The notes: generated by a model from the letters alone, not told the origin. A stretch of 64,000 bases of DNA from Burkholderia sp. HI2500 (GCF_002223055.1 NZ_NKFL01000004.1:1054001-1118000), one strand, 5' to 3'. Counted from the first letter of the stretch, positions 17,143 through 26,479 are shown. Made by a program: numbers and translations.

Positions 17143-18659
17143 TCGAGCGGGGAGGGGGGAGACATCACGGCCAGCACGCCGCACGGGCCGCGCGCGCGTC
17201 GATCGTCGCGGGGCTGCTGTTCGCGGGCGCCGACGCGGCATGCGCGCAAACGGCGCCGGCATCGACGCCGGCTTCCACGCCGGTGCAGGAGCCGGCGCCG
17301 GCCGCGTCATCGGCAACGCCAACCGCCGCTGCCGCATCGACCTGCACGGCCAAGCGCCCCGTGGTGCTGTTCAACCGCTGGCAGGAGGACTGGTCGGTGC
17401 TCGCGAATCCGTGCGTGCCTCGCGCACCCCTCGACGGCCTGAAATATCTTCCGCTCGGCAACGATCCGGCCTCCTATCTGTCGCTCGGCGTGAACCTGCG
17501 CGAGCGTCTCGAGACCAATGACGCGCCGCTGTTCGGCATCGGTTCCGCGCAATCGGATACGTACCTGATCCAGCGCATCGAAGTGCATGCCGATGCGCAT
17601 CTCGGCCAGCACTGGCAGTTCTTCGTGCAGTTGCAGGACGCCCGCGCGTTCGGCAAGAACACCGTGTCGCCGGTCGACAAGAACCCGCTCGATCTCGAGC
17701 AGGCGTTCGCGACCTACACGGGCGCGCTCGGCGGCGGCACGTTCAAGTTCCGCGTCGGCCGGCAGGAGATGGCGTTCGACTTGCAGCGGTTCATCGCCAC
17801 GCGCGACGGCCCGAACGTACGGCAGGCGTTCGATGCGGTCTGGGCCGTTTACGAGTACCAGAAATGGCGCTTCATCGGCTATGCGACCCAGCCGGTGCAG
17901 AACCGCAACGCGTCCGATTTCGACGACGTGTCGAATCGCGACCTCACGTTCAGCGGCGTGCGCTTCGAGCGGCAGTCGGTCGGGCCGGGCGACCTGTCCG
18001 GCTACTGGTCGCGCTACAACCGCAACAACGCACGGTTCCTCGACGCGAGCGGTCCCGAGCATCGCGACGTGTGGGACGTGCGCTACACGGGCACGCTGGG
18101 GCGCTTCGATTGGGATCTCGAAACGATGCTGCAGACCGGCACGGTCGGCAACGCGACGATCGGGGCGTGGGCCGTGGGGTCGATCGCCGGCTACAAGCTC
18201 GATGCGCCGTGGTCGCCGCGCATCGCGCTGCAGGTCGACGCGGCGTCGGGCGACCGGCATCCGCACGACGGCCGTGTGAGCACCTTCAACCCGCTGTTTC
18301 CGAACGGCTATTACTTCACGCTGGCTGGCTATACGAGTTACGCGAACCTGATTCACGTGAAGCCGTCCGTGACGCTGAAGCCGTCGGCGAACCTGTCGCT
18401 GCTCGGTGCGCTCGGCTTCCAGTGGCGCGAGACGACCGGCGACGCCGTCTATCAGCAGCCGAACATCCCGGTGCCGGGCACGGCGGGCAAGGGCGGGTTG
18501 TGGACCGGGATGTACGTGCAGCTGCGCGCGGACTGGACGATCGCCGCGAACCTGATCGGTGCGATCGAGGCCGTGCATTTCCAGGTCGGCGATGCGATCC
18601 GCCAGGCGGGCGGGCACAACGCCGACTATGTCGGCGTCGAGCTGAAGTATGGGTGGTAG
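17139..18659 (+). CDS. Alginate-export family outer-membrane porin (AlgE-like barrel)
   Basis: A 506-residue protein with an N-terminal signal region ending near ACAQ (~residue 36), a Pro/Ala/Ser-rich linker to about residue 70, then an alternating beta-barrel sequence ending in an aromatic residue (ELKYGW), the normal last strand of an outer-membrane protein. Motifs such as LRERLETNDAPLFG and VGRQEMAFDLQRF are typical of the alginate export family (PF13372), which also includes porins unrelated to alginate. In this operon it probably admits or exports the pathway's small molecule rather than alginate. ATG overlaps the DUF1275 stop (17139-17142). Confidence 0.8.
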   Translation: MIERGGGRHHGQHAARAARASIVAGLLFAGADAACAQTAPASTPASTPVQEPAPAASSATPTAAAASTCTAKRPVVLFNRWQEDWSVLANPCVPRAPLDGLKYLPLGNDPASYLSLGVNLRERLETNDAPLFGIGSAQSDTYLIQRIEVHADAHLGQHWQFFVQLQDARAFGKNTVSPVDKNPLDLEQAFATYTGALGGGTFKFRVGRQEMAFDLQRFIATRDGPNVRQAFDAVWAVYEYQKWRFIGYATQPVQNRNASDFDDVSNRDLTFSGVRFERQSVGPGDLSGYWSRYNRNNARFLDASGPEHRDVWDVRYTGTLGRFDWDLETMLQTGTVGNATIGAWAVGSIAGYKLDAPWSPRIALQVDAASGDRHPHDGRVSTFNPLFPNGYYFTLAGYTSYANLIHVKPSVTLKPSANLSLLGALGFQWRETTGDAVYQQPNIPVPGTAGKGGLWTGMYVQLRADWTIAANLIGAIEAVHFQVGDAIRQAGGHNADYVGVELKYGW

Positions 18660-18713
18660 CACGCGCGGCGCTGCGCGTGCGCTGGCGAAGCGCTGCCCGA
18701 TGCGTGGTGCAGG

Positions 18714-19214
18714 ATGAATGCGCGTGTGCAGGTGCTCGCGTATTCGGACGAGATGCTGATCGTGCGCTGGCTCGCGCCGGGCGGCGCGGAACAGCGCTGG
18801 GCGCCGGCGTGTGCGCTGCGCTCGGGCCGCTGCGCGCTGTCCGGCGAGAAGATCGTCTGCGGCGACGCCGTGTTCAGCCCGCGCGGGCGGGCGCCATTCG
18901 AATCGAAAGCGATGATCCTGGCGGCGGCGCTCGACCGTCCGCGCGTGTCGACGGTTCGCCCGCACGTCCAGGTGCTCGAGCGCTCGGCGCAGCTGCTGGT
19001 GGTGCGCTGGGTCGAGCCGGGGCGTGCGCATTTCGGCGAGCAGCACTGGAAACCGGGGCGTGCGCGGCAAGCCGGTGTCTGCGTGCTGTCGGGCGCGCGG
19101 ATCGCGTGCGGGGACGACGTGTTCCGCCCGAGTGGGCGCCCGACGCCGCCGAATGCGCGCGCGATGATCCTGGCCATCGCACTCGATACCGCCGGGCTGA
19201 AGCACGGCGGGTGA
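18714..19214 (+). CDS. DUF3331 domain protein with two tandem copies
   Basis: A 166-residue protein built from two similar halves (about residues 5-72 and 84-159). Each half has the order VQVLxxSxxxLxVRW, a short loop, CxLSGxxIxCGDxVFxPxGR and an AMILAxALD ending, so this is an internal duplication. DUF3331 is a family of unknown function largely found in Burkholderia. No signal peptide or membrane helix is visible. It follows the porin after 54 bases and precedes a strong bidirectional hairpin, so it may be the last gene of that transcript. Confidence 0.75.
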   Translation: MNARVQVLAYSDEMLIVRWLAPGGAEQRWAPACALRSGRCALSGEKIVCGDAVFSPRGRAPFESKAMILAAALDRPRVSTVRPHVQVLERSAQLLVVRWVEPGRAHFGEQHWKPGRARQAGVCVLSGARIACGDDVFRPSGRPTPPNARAMILAIALDTAGLKHGG

Positions 19215-19258
19215 TGCGACGCGCACGTGCCGATGTTCGCATGGGTGCGTTTGCGCCA

Positions 19259-19290
19259 TGACACAGGGCGGCCGAAGCCGCCCTGTGTCA
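19259..19290. terminator. Strong bidirectional hairpin between DUF3331 gene and acpA
   Basis: Perfect 14-bp stem (TGACACAGGGCGGC / GCCGCCCTGTGTCA) with a CGAA tetraloop, placed 44 bases after the DUF3331 stop and 50 bases before the convergent acid phosphatase stop. No T-run, but the long GC stem and position fit transcription termination from both sides. Confidence 0.75.
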
Positions 19291-19340
19291 TGAGGTGGCC
19301 GGCATCGCGCCGGCCGGTTCATTGCAGTGCCGCCAACCCG

Positions 19341-20927
19341 TTACAGGTTCGGCGACAGTTGCAGCGCGTTCGTCAGGTCGCCCATCGGCTGCCCGCCGTT
19401 GGCCTTCAGCGCGTCGTCGCGCTGTTGCAGGCCCGCGAGGCGCGGCAGCGAGAAGCGGCGCGTGATGAAGCGCAGGATCGAACCCGTGTCGTACTGCGTA
19501 TGGTCGACGAAGCCCTTCTTCGCGTACGGCGACACGATCAGCGCCGGGATGCGGGTGCCCGGGCCCCAGCGGTCGGCATTCGGCGGCGCGGCATGATCCC
19601 AGAAGCCGCCGTTTTCGTCGTACGTGACGACCACGACCATGTTCTTCCACTGCGGGCTTGCCTGCAGGTGCGCGATCACGTCGGCGATGTGCTGGTCGCC
19701 CGACGTGACGTCCGTGTAGCCCGGGTGCTCGTTCAGGTTGCCCTGCGGCTTGTAGAACGTGACCTGCGGCAGCGTGCCCGCATCGATCGCCTTGATGAAC
19801 TCGGCGCCGTTCGCGCCGCCGTCGAGCAGGTGCTGCGCGCGGCTTGCGGTGCCCGGCGCCTGGTTCGCGAAGTAGTTGAACGGCTGGTGGTGCGGCTGGA
19901 AGTTCGGCGTCGACAGGTCGGCACCGTAGATCACGTTCGACGTGCCGTTCTGGCTCGCCTGCAGCGCCTGGCCCCACGCGCCGCTGTACCACGCCCACGA
20001 CACGCCCGCGTTGGTCATCAGGTCGCCGATGTTGGTCGCCGTCTGCGGCGGCATCGTCGACGGATTGGCCGGGTCGGCGAGCAGCGGGTCGCCGCCCGTA
20101 GCCGCCTTGTTGCCGCTCGGCTGATACGCCGGCTGCATCGTGTTGATGCCGTAGAAGTCGGGCGTCAGCGCACCGTCGTTGACGAACTTCGGCGGGCCGC
20201 TCAGCGCGGAGGCCGGCGAGTTCGTCGCGACCTTCAGCGACTTGCCGTCGGCGTTCAGCACGGCGATCTTGCCGGCCGCCGGGCTCTTGTCAGCGTTCGC
20301 ATAGAACGGCGCGCACGCGCAGATCAGGTACTGGTGGTTCAGGAACGAGCCGCCGAACGCACCCATGAAGAAGTTGTCGGCCAGCACGTACTGCTGCGCG
20401 ACCTTCCACAGCGGCAGCTTCGACGGATCGGCGGTGTAGTGGCCCATCGTCAGGCCGCCCGCATCGGTCCACGCGGCATACATGTCGTTCTTGCCGCCGT
20501 TGATCTGCATCTGGTCCTGGTAGAAGCGATGCACGATGTCGCGCGTCGCGATGCTCATCGACTGGTTGAAGCCTTTCGGATCGTCGATCGCGAACGGCGT
20601 GTTCGGCAGGTTTGCCGTCATCGCCTCGGTCACCGCCGGCGTGATGCCGGTCGCGGTCAGGCCGCCCCAGATCTTCGGCAGCGTCGCCATCGTCGAGCCG
20701 TCGCGATCCTTTTGCACCGAGTTCGCGGCCGTTGCGTTCTGCAGGCCGTTCGCGCCGGGGAAGTTGCCATACAGGTTGTCGAAGCTGCGGTTTTCCGCAT
20801 AGATCACGACAACGTTCTTGACGGCCGACAGGCCTTGCTGCGTGACATCGTCGCCGCCGCAGGCGGTCAGGCTGAGCGCGGCCGCGAGGGCGATCGGCGT
20901 ATAGCGAATCCAGGCGTGCTTCTTCAT
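19341..20927 (-). CDS. acpA: Acid phosphatase AcpA / phospholipase C superfamily lipoprotein
   Basis: A 528-residue exported enzyme. The signal peptide ends in a lipobox (SLTACGG, Cys at residue 23), predicting a lipoprotein. The mature protein starts with VKNVVVIYAENRSFDNLYG, the nucleophile/metal region of the PLC/AcpA superfamily, and continues with later metal-binding motifs such as TYDENGGFWDH and NEHPGYTDV. AcpA-type enzymes hydrolyse phosphate monoesters and are widespread in Burkholderia and Francisella. It is monocistronic, bounded by the hairpin at 19259 and divergent to the peroxidase gene, with 221 bases between. Confidence 0.88.
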   Translation of the reverse strand: MKKHAWIRYTPIALAAALSLTACGGDDVTQQGLSAVKNVVVIYAENRSFDNLYGNFPGANGLQNATAANSVQKDRDGSTMATLPKIWGGLTATGITPAVTEAMTANLPNTPFAIDDPKGFNQSMSIATRDIVHRFYQDQMQINGGKNDMYAAWTDAGGLTMGHYTADPSKLPLWKVAQQYVLADNFFMGAFGGSFLNHQYLICACAPFYANADKSPAAGKIAVLNADGKSLKVATNSPASALSGPPKFVNDGALTPDFYGINTMQPAYQPSGNKAATGGDPLLADPANPSTMPPQTATNIGDLMTNAGVSWAWYSGAWGQALQASQNGTSNVIYGADLSTPNFQPHHQPFNYFANQAPGTASRAQHLLDGGANGAEFIKAIDAGTLPQVTFYKPQGNLNEHPGYTDVTSGDQHIADVIAHLQASPQWKNMVVVVTYDENGGFWDHAAPPNADRWGPGTRIPALIVSPYAKKGFVDHTQYDTGSILRFITRRFSLPRLAGLQQRDDALKANGGQPMGDLTNALQLSPNL

Positions 20928-21148
20928 GCGATGTTCTCTCTTTCGTCGGTTGTCGCGTGTGGGAACCGGGTTGATGTACGGCCGGTGCGGGCACTGCGAG
21001 GCACCGACCGGTTGCGCGCATTATCTGGAACCGATTTGACAGGCGGGTGTAGGGCCGCTTTCAATTGACTGTCGGTGGAACGTCATGCAACGGTCATGGA
21101 ACTGACATAAGCTCCGGCCGATTGCCCACCGCTACAAGAAGAACGACG

Positions 21149-22498
21149 ATGCACAGCCTTCTGAAACCCCTCGCGTTCGCGCGATCGTTGACCCCTGCCG
21201 CGGCCGCGCTGGCGCTGGCCGCCGGGCTCGCGGCGCTCGCCGGCTGCGATGCGCGGCCCGGCGCGACTACGTCGGCCGCGTCCGTCGTGCCGGCGGCGCA
21301 AGCGGCCCCGGCCGCTCCCGCGGTCGCGCCGGCCAGCCAGCCGCAGACGCGCGCGCAGGTATTCGAGGGCGTCAAGCAGATGACGGCGCTCGGCAAGCAG
21401 CTGTTCTTCGATCCTTCGCTGTCGGGCTCCGGCAAGCTCGCGTGCGCGTCGTGCCATAGCGCCGAGCATGCGTTCGGGCCGCCGAACGCGCTGTCGGTGC
21501 AGCTCGGCGGCGACGACATGCACCGCACGGGCTTTCGCGCGGTGCCGTCGCTGAAGTACCTGCGCGGCATCCCGCCGTTCAGCGAGCACTTCCACGATTC
21601 GCCGGACGAAGGTGACGAAAGCATCGACGCGGGTCCGACCGGCGGGCTGACCTGGGACGGCCGCGTCGATACGCGCGATGCGCAGGCGCGCATTCCGCTC
21701 ACGTCGCCATTCGAGATGAGCAGTTCGCCGGCGAGGGTCGCGCAGGCGGTTCGCGCCGCACCTTATGCGGACGCGTTCCGCAACGCGTTCGGCGCTCACG
21801 TGCTCGGCGACGACCAGGCGACCTTCGACGCGGTGCTGCGCGCGCTCGACGCCTTCCAGCAACAGCCGGCGCTGTTCGATCCGTACACGAGCAAGTACGA
21901 CGCGTACCTGGCCGGCCATGCGCAGCTCACGCCCACGGAGTTGCGCGGGCTGCAGTTGTTCAACGACGAGAAGAAGGGCAACTGCGCGAGTTGCCACGTG
22001 AGCCAGCGCACGCTCGAAGGCGGCCCGCCGCAGTTCAGCGATTTCGGGCTGATCGCGGTCGCGGTGCCGCGCAACCGCGCGCTGCCCGTCAATCGCGACC
22101 CGCGCTTCTACGATCTCGGCGCCTGCGGCCCCGAGCGCACCGACCTGAAGGGCCGCGACGAATTCTGCGGGTTGTTCCGCACGCCGTCGCTGCGCAACGT
22201 CGCGCTGCGCAAGACGTTCTTCCACAACGGCGTGTATCACTCGCTGGAGGACGTGATGCGCTTCTACGTCGAACGCGACATCCATCCGGAGAAGTTCTAT
22301 CCGGTCGTGCACGGCAAGGTGCAGATCTACGACGATTTGCCGAAGCGCTACTGGCCGAACATCAACCGCGAGCCGCCGTTCGACCGCAAGCGCGGCGACC
22401 AGCCGGCGCTGAACGCGGCCGAGATCAAGGACGTGATCGCGTTCCTCGGCACGCTGACTGACGGATATCAGCAAACGGCCGCACCGGCCAAGCCGTAG
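21149..22498 (+). CDS. Di-haem cytochrome c peroxidase family lipoprotein
   Basis: A 449-residue exported c-type cytochrome. The signal peptide ends in a lipobox (LAGC, Cys33), followed by an Ala/Pro-rich linker. Two CxxCH haem attachment sites are present: CASCH at 99-103 and CASCH at 279-283, as in bacterial cytochrome c peroxidases and MauG-like enzymes. The usual sequence FFDPSLSGSGKLACASCH precedes haem 1, and a distal RTPSLRNVALRKTFFHNG motif supports the assignment. It would reduce H2O2 or oxidise a periplasmic substrate. The ATG at 21149 is chosen for its signal peptide. Confidence 0.85.
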   Translation: MHSLLKPLAFARSLTPAAAALALAAGLAALAGCDARPGATTSAASVVPAAQAAPAAPAVAPASQPQTRAQVFEGVKQMTALGKQLFFDPSLSGSGKLACASCHSAEHAFGPPNALSVQLGGDDMHRTGFRAVPSLKYLRGIPPFSEHFHDSPDEGDESIDAGPTGGLTWDGRVDTRDAQARIPLTSPFEMSSSPARVAQAVRAAPYADAFRNAFGAHVLGDDQATFDAVLRALDAFQQQPALFDPYTSKYDAYLAGHAQLTPTELRGLQLFNDEKKGNCASCHVSQRTLEGGPPQFSDFGLIAVAVPRNRALPVNRDPRFYDLGACGPERTDLKGRDEFCGLFRTPSLRNVALRKTFFHNGVYHSLEDVMRFYVERDIHPEKFYPVVHGKVQIYDDLPKRYWPNINREPPFDRKRGDQPALNAAEIKDVIAFLGTLTDGYQQTAAPAKP

Positions 22499-22622
22499 AG
22501 GCATGCATTACAGCACGCATGCTATGCTCGCTCGCTGACGGGCGTGGTGCGTACCGGATGGCCGGCCCCCGGTTCGCCGGTATGCACCACGCCGTTCGAT
22601 CGAACATCCAAGGAGAAAAAAC

Positions 22623-23009
22623 ATGTCGATGCGTGCATCCCTTTCCGTCGTCACGCGCGTGCTGGCCGGCGCCGCGTGCGCAGCCGCGATGCTGCCCGCC
22701 CATGCACAGAACAACCTGAACTTCCTGAACGACACGCCGATCAGCTATTTCAGCAAGACCGACCGCGCGTCGCTGTCGAAGGCGGTCGTGCAGGTGCGCG
22801 ACGAAGGCAAGGACGGCGAGACCACGACGTGGCAGAGCAGCGGCCGCGGCACGCAGATCGATGCGAAGCTCACGCCGAGCACGACCGAGACGGACGGCAA
22901 GACCTGCCGCGAAATCGCGACCGAAATCACCGCGAAGGGCCAGACGATGACGCTCAAGCCCGTCTATTGCAAGACGGCCGCGGGCAAGTGGCAGCTGCAG
23001 AAGCGCTGA
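22623..23009 (+). CDS. Exported RT0821/Lpp0805-type surface protein
   Basis: A 128-residue protein with a signal peptide (residues 1-28, ending LPAHAQ). The C-terminal part, with DGKTCREIATEITAKGQTM then a second Cys in VYCKTAAGKWQL, resembles the C-terminal domain of the RT0821/Lpp0805 family of surface antigens (17-kDa antigen relatives), where the two cysteines may pair. It lacks the glycine-zipper segment of full-length relatives. Function unknown. An AAGGAG ribosome-binding site lies about 9 bases before the ATG. The Nudix gene begins 12 bases after its stop. Confidence 0.65.
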   Translation: MSMRASLSVVTRVLAGAACAAAMLPAHAQNNLNFLNDTPISYFSKTDRASLSKAVVQVRDEGKDGETTTWQSSGRGTQIDAKLTPSTTETDGKTCREIATEITAKGQTMTLKPVYCKTAAGKWQLQKR

Positions 23010-23020
23010 GCACGCGCGTG

Positions 23021-23491
23021 ATGAAGCGGGGCGCCGCGCCGCGCACGGTGTCGTGCGGCGTCGTGATCCTCGATGCGGCCGGCCGCGTGTTCCTCGCGCA
23101 CGCAACGGACACCACGCACTGGGACATCCCGAAGGGGCAGGGCGAGCCGGGCGAGACGCCGGCCGACGCGGCGCTGCGTGAACTGCTCGAGGAAACCGGC
23201 ATCGTGATCGGCGCCGAGCGGCTGCTCGATCTTGGCCGCTTCGCGTACCGGCACGACAAGGATCTGCACCTGTTCGCGGTGCGCGTGGCCGACGACGAAG
23301 TCGATCTCGCGCACTGTACGTGCATGTCGCTGTTTCCGAGCCGCCGCGACGGCTCGATGATTCCCGAGATGGATGCGTATCGCTGGACCGTGCCCGCCGA
23401 CATCGACGCGTATGCGAGCCGCAGCCTCGCGCGGCTGTTTCGCACGAAGCTGTCGCTCGCGGACTTGCATCGGCGGTTGATGGGTCCGTGA
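23021..23491 (+). CDS. Nudix hydrolase
   Basis: A 156-residue protein. The Nudix box is complete: G41-E-P-G-E-T followed by RELLEETGI (pattern GX5EX7REUXEEXGU). These enzymes hydrolyse nucleoside diphosphates linked to another moiety; the substrate is not evident. The N-terminal strands (RTVSCGVVILDAAGRVFLAH) and the WDIPKGQGEPGE segment are typical of the MutT/ADP-ribose group. ATG 23021 is used; an in-frame GTG three bases earlier is possible. Transcription ends at the hairpin at 23505. Confidence 0.85.
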   Translation: MKRGAAPRTVSCGVVILDAAGRVFLAHATDTTHWDIPKGQGEPGETPADAALRELLEETGIVIGAERLLDLGRFAYRHDKDLHLFAVRVADDEVDLAHCTCMSLFPSRRDGSMIPEMDAYRWTVPADIDAYASRSLARLFRTKLSLADLHRRLMGP

Positions 23492-23504
23492 CCTCGGCAT
23501 GCAT

Positions 23505-23531
23505 AAAAAAACCGGCGAAAGCCGGTTTTTT
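23505..23531. terminator. Rho-independent terminator, bidirectional
   Basis: AAAAAACCGGC / GCCGGTTTTTT around a GAAA tetraloop, 13 bases after the Nudix stop and 18 bases before the convergent orphan gene's stop. The stem with T-run on both strands makes it a symmetrical intrinsic terminator. Confidence 0.9.
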
Positions 23532-23549
23532 CGTTCATCCAATTCGTCG

Positions 23550-24020
23550 TCAATGGGTCACGATGGTCCATCGGTCCGTGTCGCGATGCTGGTCGAGCCC
23601 GATCGCTTCGAATTCATCGCGCGCCTCGCCTTTGGCGACGCCGAGATAGCGAAGCGCTTCGTTGATCGCATGGTCCGACACGACGAGCGGGCTAGCCACA
23701 CGGCCATCCGAAAAGAGCACATGTGCCTGGCAGCCGCTGCCGCCAAAGAATTCGGCTTCGATATAGGCGAGTGCAAATTGCACACTCAATTGTTGGCACA
23801 GCGATAGAAGTGCGGGCGGCAGCACCGTACCGTCGCCGTCCGTAAACGGACAGAACGGGATGTCGTGAGCCTTCCGGAATGCAGTGTGGAGCGGGATCAT
23901 GTCGATGTCACCGCGCAGGCGAACGACGTGCAGCCCTTGCGGCAATGGCGCGGACGAAAACGCGCCGGATCTGGCGACAATGGCCTGAAGCGAATATGCC
24001 ACGGTAACGGTTCCTGACAT
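23550..24020 (-). CDS. Hypothetical protein, low-GC orphan
   Basis: A 156-residue soluble protein of unrecognised family, from ATG 24020 (a GTG at 24002 is also possible). It has no signal peptide or membrane helix. Aromatic and acidic residues are frequent, with segments such as GLHVVRLRGDIDMIPLHTAF, FFGGSGCQAHVLFSDG and a C-terminal amphipathic helix AINEALRYLGVAKGEARDEF. Base composition is lower than that of its neighbours (31 of 60 bases are G or C in 23761-23820), suggesting later acquisition. It lies between the terminator at 23505 and glnS; the small-domain size could fit an immunity or accessory protein, but no function is claimed. Confidence 0.65.
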   Translation of the reverse strand: MSGTVTVAYSLQAIVARSGAFSSAPLPQGLHVVRLRGDIDMIPLHTAFRKAHDIPFCPFTDGDGTVLPPALLSLCQQLSVQFALAYIEAEFFGGSGCQAHVLFSDGRVASPLVVSDHAINEALRYLGVAKGEARDEFEAIGLDQHRDTDRWTIVTH

Positions 24021-24138
24021 GGAGTCCGGGGAAGGCTGCCCCGACGATCGGTCAATCGGGCTACGCATCGGTGCAGCCGTTGACCGCGAATGACGATCTG
24101 ACCGGGCGCGTGCGTTCGGCCCTGCGCCCGACCAACAG

Positions 24139-25848
24139 TCAAGCCGGCTTGCCCCAGCTGTCGCGCAGCCCGACGATCCGGTTGAACACCGGCTTGCCCG
24201 GCTTCGAATCGACCCGATCGGCGACGAAGTAGCCGTGACGCTCGAACTGCAGGCGCGTCTCCGGTGCGATGTCGTCATTGCCCGGTTCGATGTAGGCCTG
24301 CACGATCTTCTTCGAGTCGGGATTCAGCGCCTCGAGGAAGTTCGCGCCGCCCGCGTCCGGATGCGGCTCCTTGAACAGGCGGTCGTAGATCCGCACTTCG
24401 GCCGGCTGCGCATGCTTCGCGCTCACCCAGTGGATGTTGCCCTTGACCTTGTACGTGTTCGCGCCTTCGGTGCCCGACTTGCTGTCCGGGAAGTAGTTGC
24501 AGTGCACGGCCGTCACGTTGCCGTCGGCGTCCTTGTCGAAGCCCGTGCATTCGATCACGTAGCCGTAGCGCAGGCGCACCTTGTTGCCCGGGAACAGGCG
24601 GAAATAGCCCTTCGGCGGGTTCTCGACGAAGTCCTCGCGCTCGATCCACAGCTCGCGCGAGATCGGGAACGTGCGCACGCCGCGATCCGGGTGGTGCGGG
24701 TGCACGGGCGCCGTGCACGCTTCCTCGAGGTCTTCCGGGTAGTTGTCGATCACGAGCTTCAGCGGATCGAGCACGGCGACGGTACGCGCTGCCTTGTCGT
24801 CGAGGTCGTCGCGCAGCGCGCCTTCGAAGATGCTCATGTCGATCCACGAGTCGATCTTCGTCACGCCGATCCGCTCGCAGAACAGGTGGATGCTCTCCGG
24901 CGTGAAGCCGCGGCGGCGCACGCCGACGATCGTCGGCATCCGCGGGTCGTCCCAGCCGTCGACGTGGCCTTCGGTCACGAGCTGCAGCAGCTTGCGCTTG
25001 CTGGTGATCGCGTACGTGAGGTTCAGTCGCGAGAATTCGATCTGTTGCGGCAGCGGGCGCGTGAACATGCCGGCTTCCGCGAGTTCGTTCAGCACCCAGT
25101 CGTACAGCGGGCGGTGATCCTCGAATTCGAGCGTGCACAGCGAATGCGTGATGCCTTCGAGCGCATCCGAGATGCAGTGCGTGTAGTCGTACATCGGATA
25201 CACGCACCATGCGTCGCCGGTGCGGTAGTGGTGCGCGTAGCGGATCCGGTAGATCACCGGGTCGCGCATGTTCATGTTCGGCGAAGCCATGTCGATCTTC
25301 GCGCGCAGCACGTGCTCGCCTTCCTTGAACTCGCCGGCCTTCATGCGGCGGAACAGGTCGAGGTTTTCTGCCGGCGTGCGATCGCGGAACGGCGACGGCT
25401 TGCCGCCTTCCGTCAGCGAGCCGCGGTTCGCGCGCATTTCATCGGCGCTCTGGCTGTCGACATAGGCCTTGCCGCGCTGGATCAGCAACTCGGCGAACTC
25501 GTACAGCTTGTCGTAGTAGTCGCTCGCGAAGTACTGGTGATCGACCGCGTCCTTGCGCCAGTCGAAGCCGAGCCAGCGCACCGCGTCGACGATCGAGTCG
25601 ACGTACTCGACGCTTTCCTTTTCCGGGTTCGTATCGTCGAAGCGCAGGTGGCACACGCCACCGTAGTCGCGCGCGACGCTGAAGTTCAGGCAGATGCTCT
25701 TGGCATGGCCGATGTGCAGATAGCCGTTCGGCTCGGGCGGAAAGCGCGTCTCGACGCGGCCGCCCCATTTGCCGGTGCGGTTGTCGTCGTCGATGATGTT
25801 GCGGATGAAATTGGAAGCCGCGGGGGCGTCGTTGCGTTCGGTGCTCAT
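24139..25848 (-). CDS. glnS: Glutaminyl-tRNA synthetase
   Basis: A 569-residue class I aminoacyl-tRNA synthetase that charges tRNA-Gln. The HIGH motif is at 45-48 ([12 protein letters not shown]) and the KMSKS equivalent is the ITSKR segment in [11 protein letters not shown]. The length and order of catalytic and anticodon-binding barrels match E. coli GlnRS (~554 residues). The ATG at 25848 is chosen because the N-terminus then begins ~12 residues before the FIRNIIDDD helix; upstream in-frame codons are not conserved-looking. Essential housekeeping gene, apparently monocistronic. Confidence 0.96.
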   Translation of the reverse strand: MSTERNDAPAASNFIRNIIDDDNRTGKWGGRVETRFPPEPNGYLHIGHAKSICLNFSVARDYGGVCHLRFDDTNPEKESVEYVDSIVDAVRWLGFDWRKDAVDHQYFASDYYDKLYEFAELLIQRGKAYVDSQSADEMRANRGSLTEGGKPSPFRDRTPAENLDLFRRMKAGEFKEGEHVLRAKIDMASPNMNMRDPVIYRIRYAHHYRTGDAWCVYPMYDYTHCISDALEGITHSLCTLEFEDHRPLYDWVLNELAEAGMFTRPLPQQIEFSRLNLTYAITSKRKLLQLVTEGHVDGWDDPRMPTIVGVRRRGFTPESIHLFCERIGVTKIDSWIDMSIFEGALRDDLDDKAARTVAVLDPLKLVIDNYPEDLEEACTAPVHPHHPDRGVRTFPISRELWIEREDFVENPPKGYFRLFPGNKVRLRYGYVIECTGFDKDADGNVTAVHCNYFPDSKSGTEGANTYKVKGNIHWVSAKHAQPAEVRIYDRLFKEPHPDAGGANFLEALNPDSKKIVQAYIEPGNDDIAPETRLQFERHGYFVADRVDSKPGKPVFNRIVGLRDSWGKPA

Positions 25849-26091
25849 GCGGATGGCGTCAGGTTGTGTCGGCGCGTCGCGCCGGTTTAATCCTGTGATT
25901 CTACCTGACCGGGGTCCGTCCCGCGCGGCTTGCGGCATGACGGGGGCGGGTTTCGACCGATTATCTCGATATTGTGTCGGCTGTAACACGACGTAAATCG
26001 GATTGCCCGTGCCGTTTGGCGTTGCCTATGATGGCTTCACCAAATCAATGCCGCCGTTCGGGATGCCGCGCGGCGGGAGGACAAAAAAATC

Positions 26092-26301
26092 ATGATGAAG
26101 AAGACCACGTTTATCGTTCGTACCGCCGTGATCGTCGCGGCCCTGTCGCAACTCGGCGCGTGCGCCATGACGCATACGCAGCGCAATGCCGGTATCGGCG
26201 CAGCCGCCGGCGGCGCGCTCGGCTACCTGGTCACGGGCGGCCCGCTCGGCACGGTCGCCGGCGCCGCGGCAGGCGGTATCGTCGGCGCGAACGTGCGCTG
26301 A
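26092..26301 (+). CDS. Small glycine-zipper lipoprotein (OsmB-like)
   Basis: A 69-residue protein with a lipoprotein signal peptide (lipobox LGAC, Cys at ~24), then TQRNAGIGAAAGGALGYL and GGPLGTVAGAAAGGIVGANV, a glycine-zipper hydrophobic helical hairpin as in OsmB and other small envelope lipoproteins. Such proteins sit in the outer membrane and are often stress-induced. A GGGAGG ribosome-binding site lies 12 bases upstream; the tandem ATGATG makes 26095 an equally possible start. It is divergent to glnS, with 243 bases between. Confidence 0.8.
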   Translation: MMKKTTFIVRTAVIVAALSQLGACAMTHTQRNAGIGAAAGGALGYLVTGGPLGTVAGAAAGGIVGANVR

Positions 26302-26479
26302 CCGATGACATGACGCGAGCCGCCTGCACGGCGGCTCGACGTCCGGTCGCGACGCTGCGCTCGACGCGTCCCGACCCCACGCACATCCTTCCGGTATCAG
26401 ACAGGCAGCATCAGGGAGGAACGGGTGTGCGACACTGCGCCGACGCACCATAACGATTTCACCCGTCGACGCACTTTCC

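Noticed and set aside
17139-18659. Evidence of alginate biosynthesis
   Set aside because: Only the porin resembles AlgE; no alg polymerase, epimerase or lyase genes are present, and the family contains unrelated porins.
24021-24138. A small gene or terminator between the orphan gene and glnS
   Set aside because: No start with a ribosome-binding site, no coherent frame and no hairpin with a T-run were found in these 118 bases.
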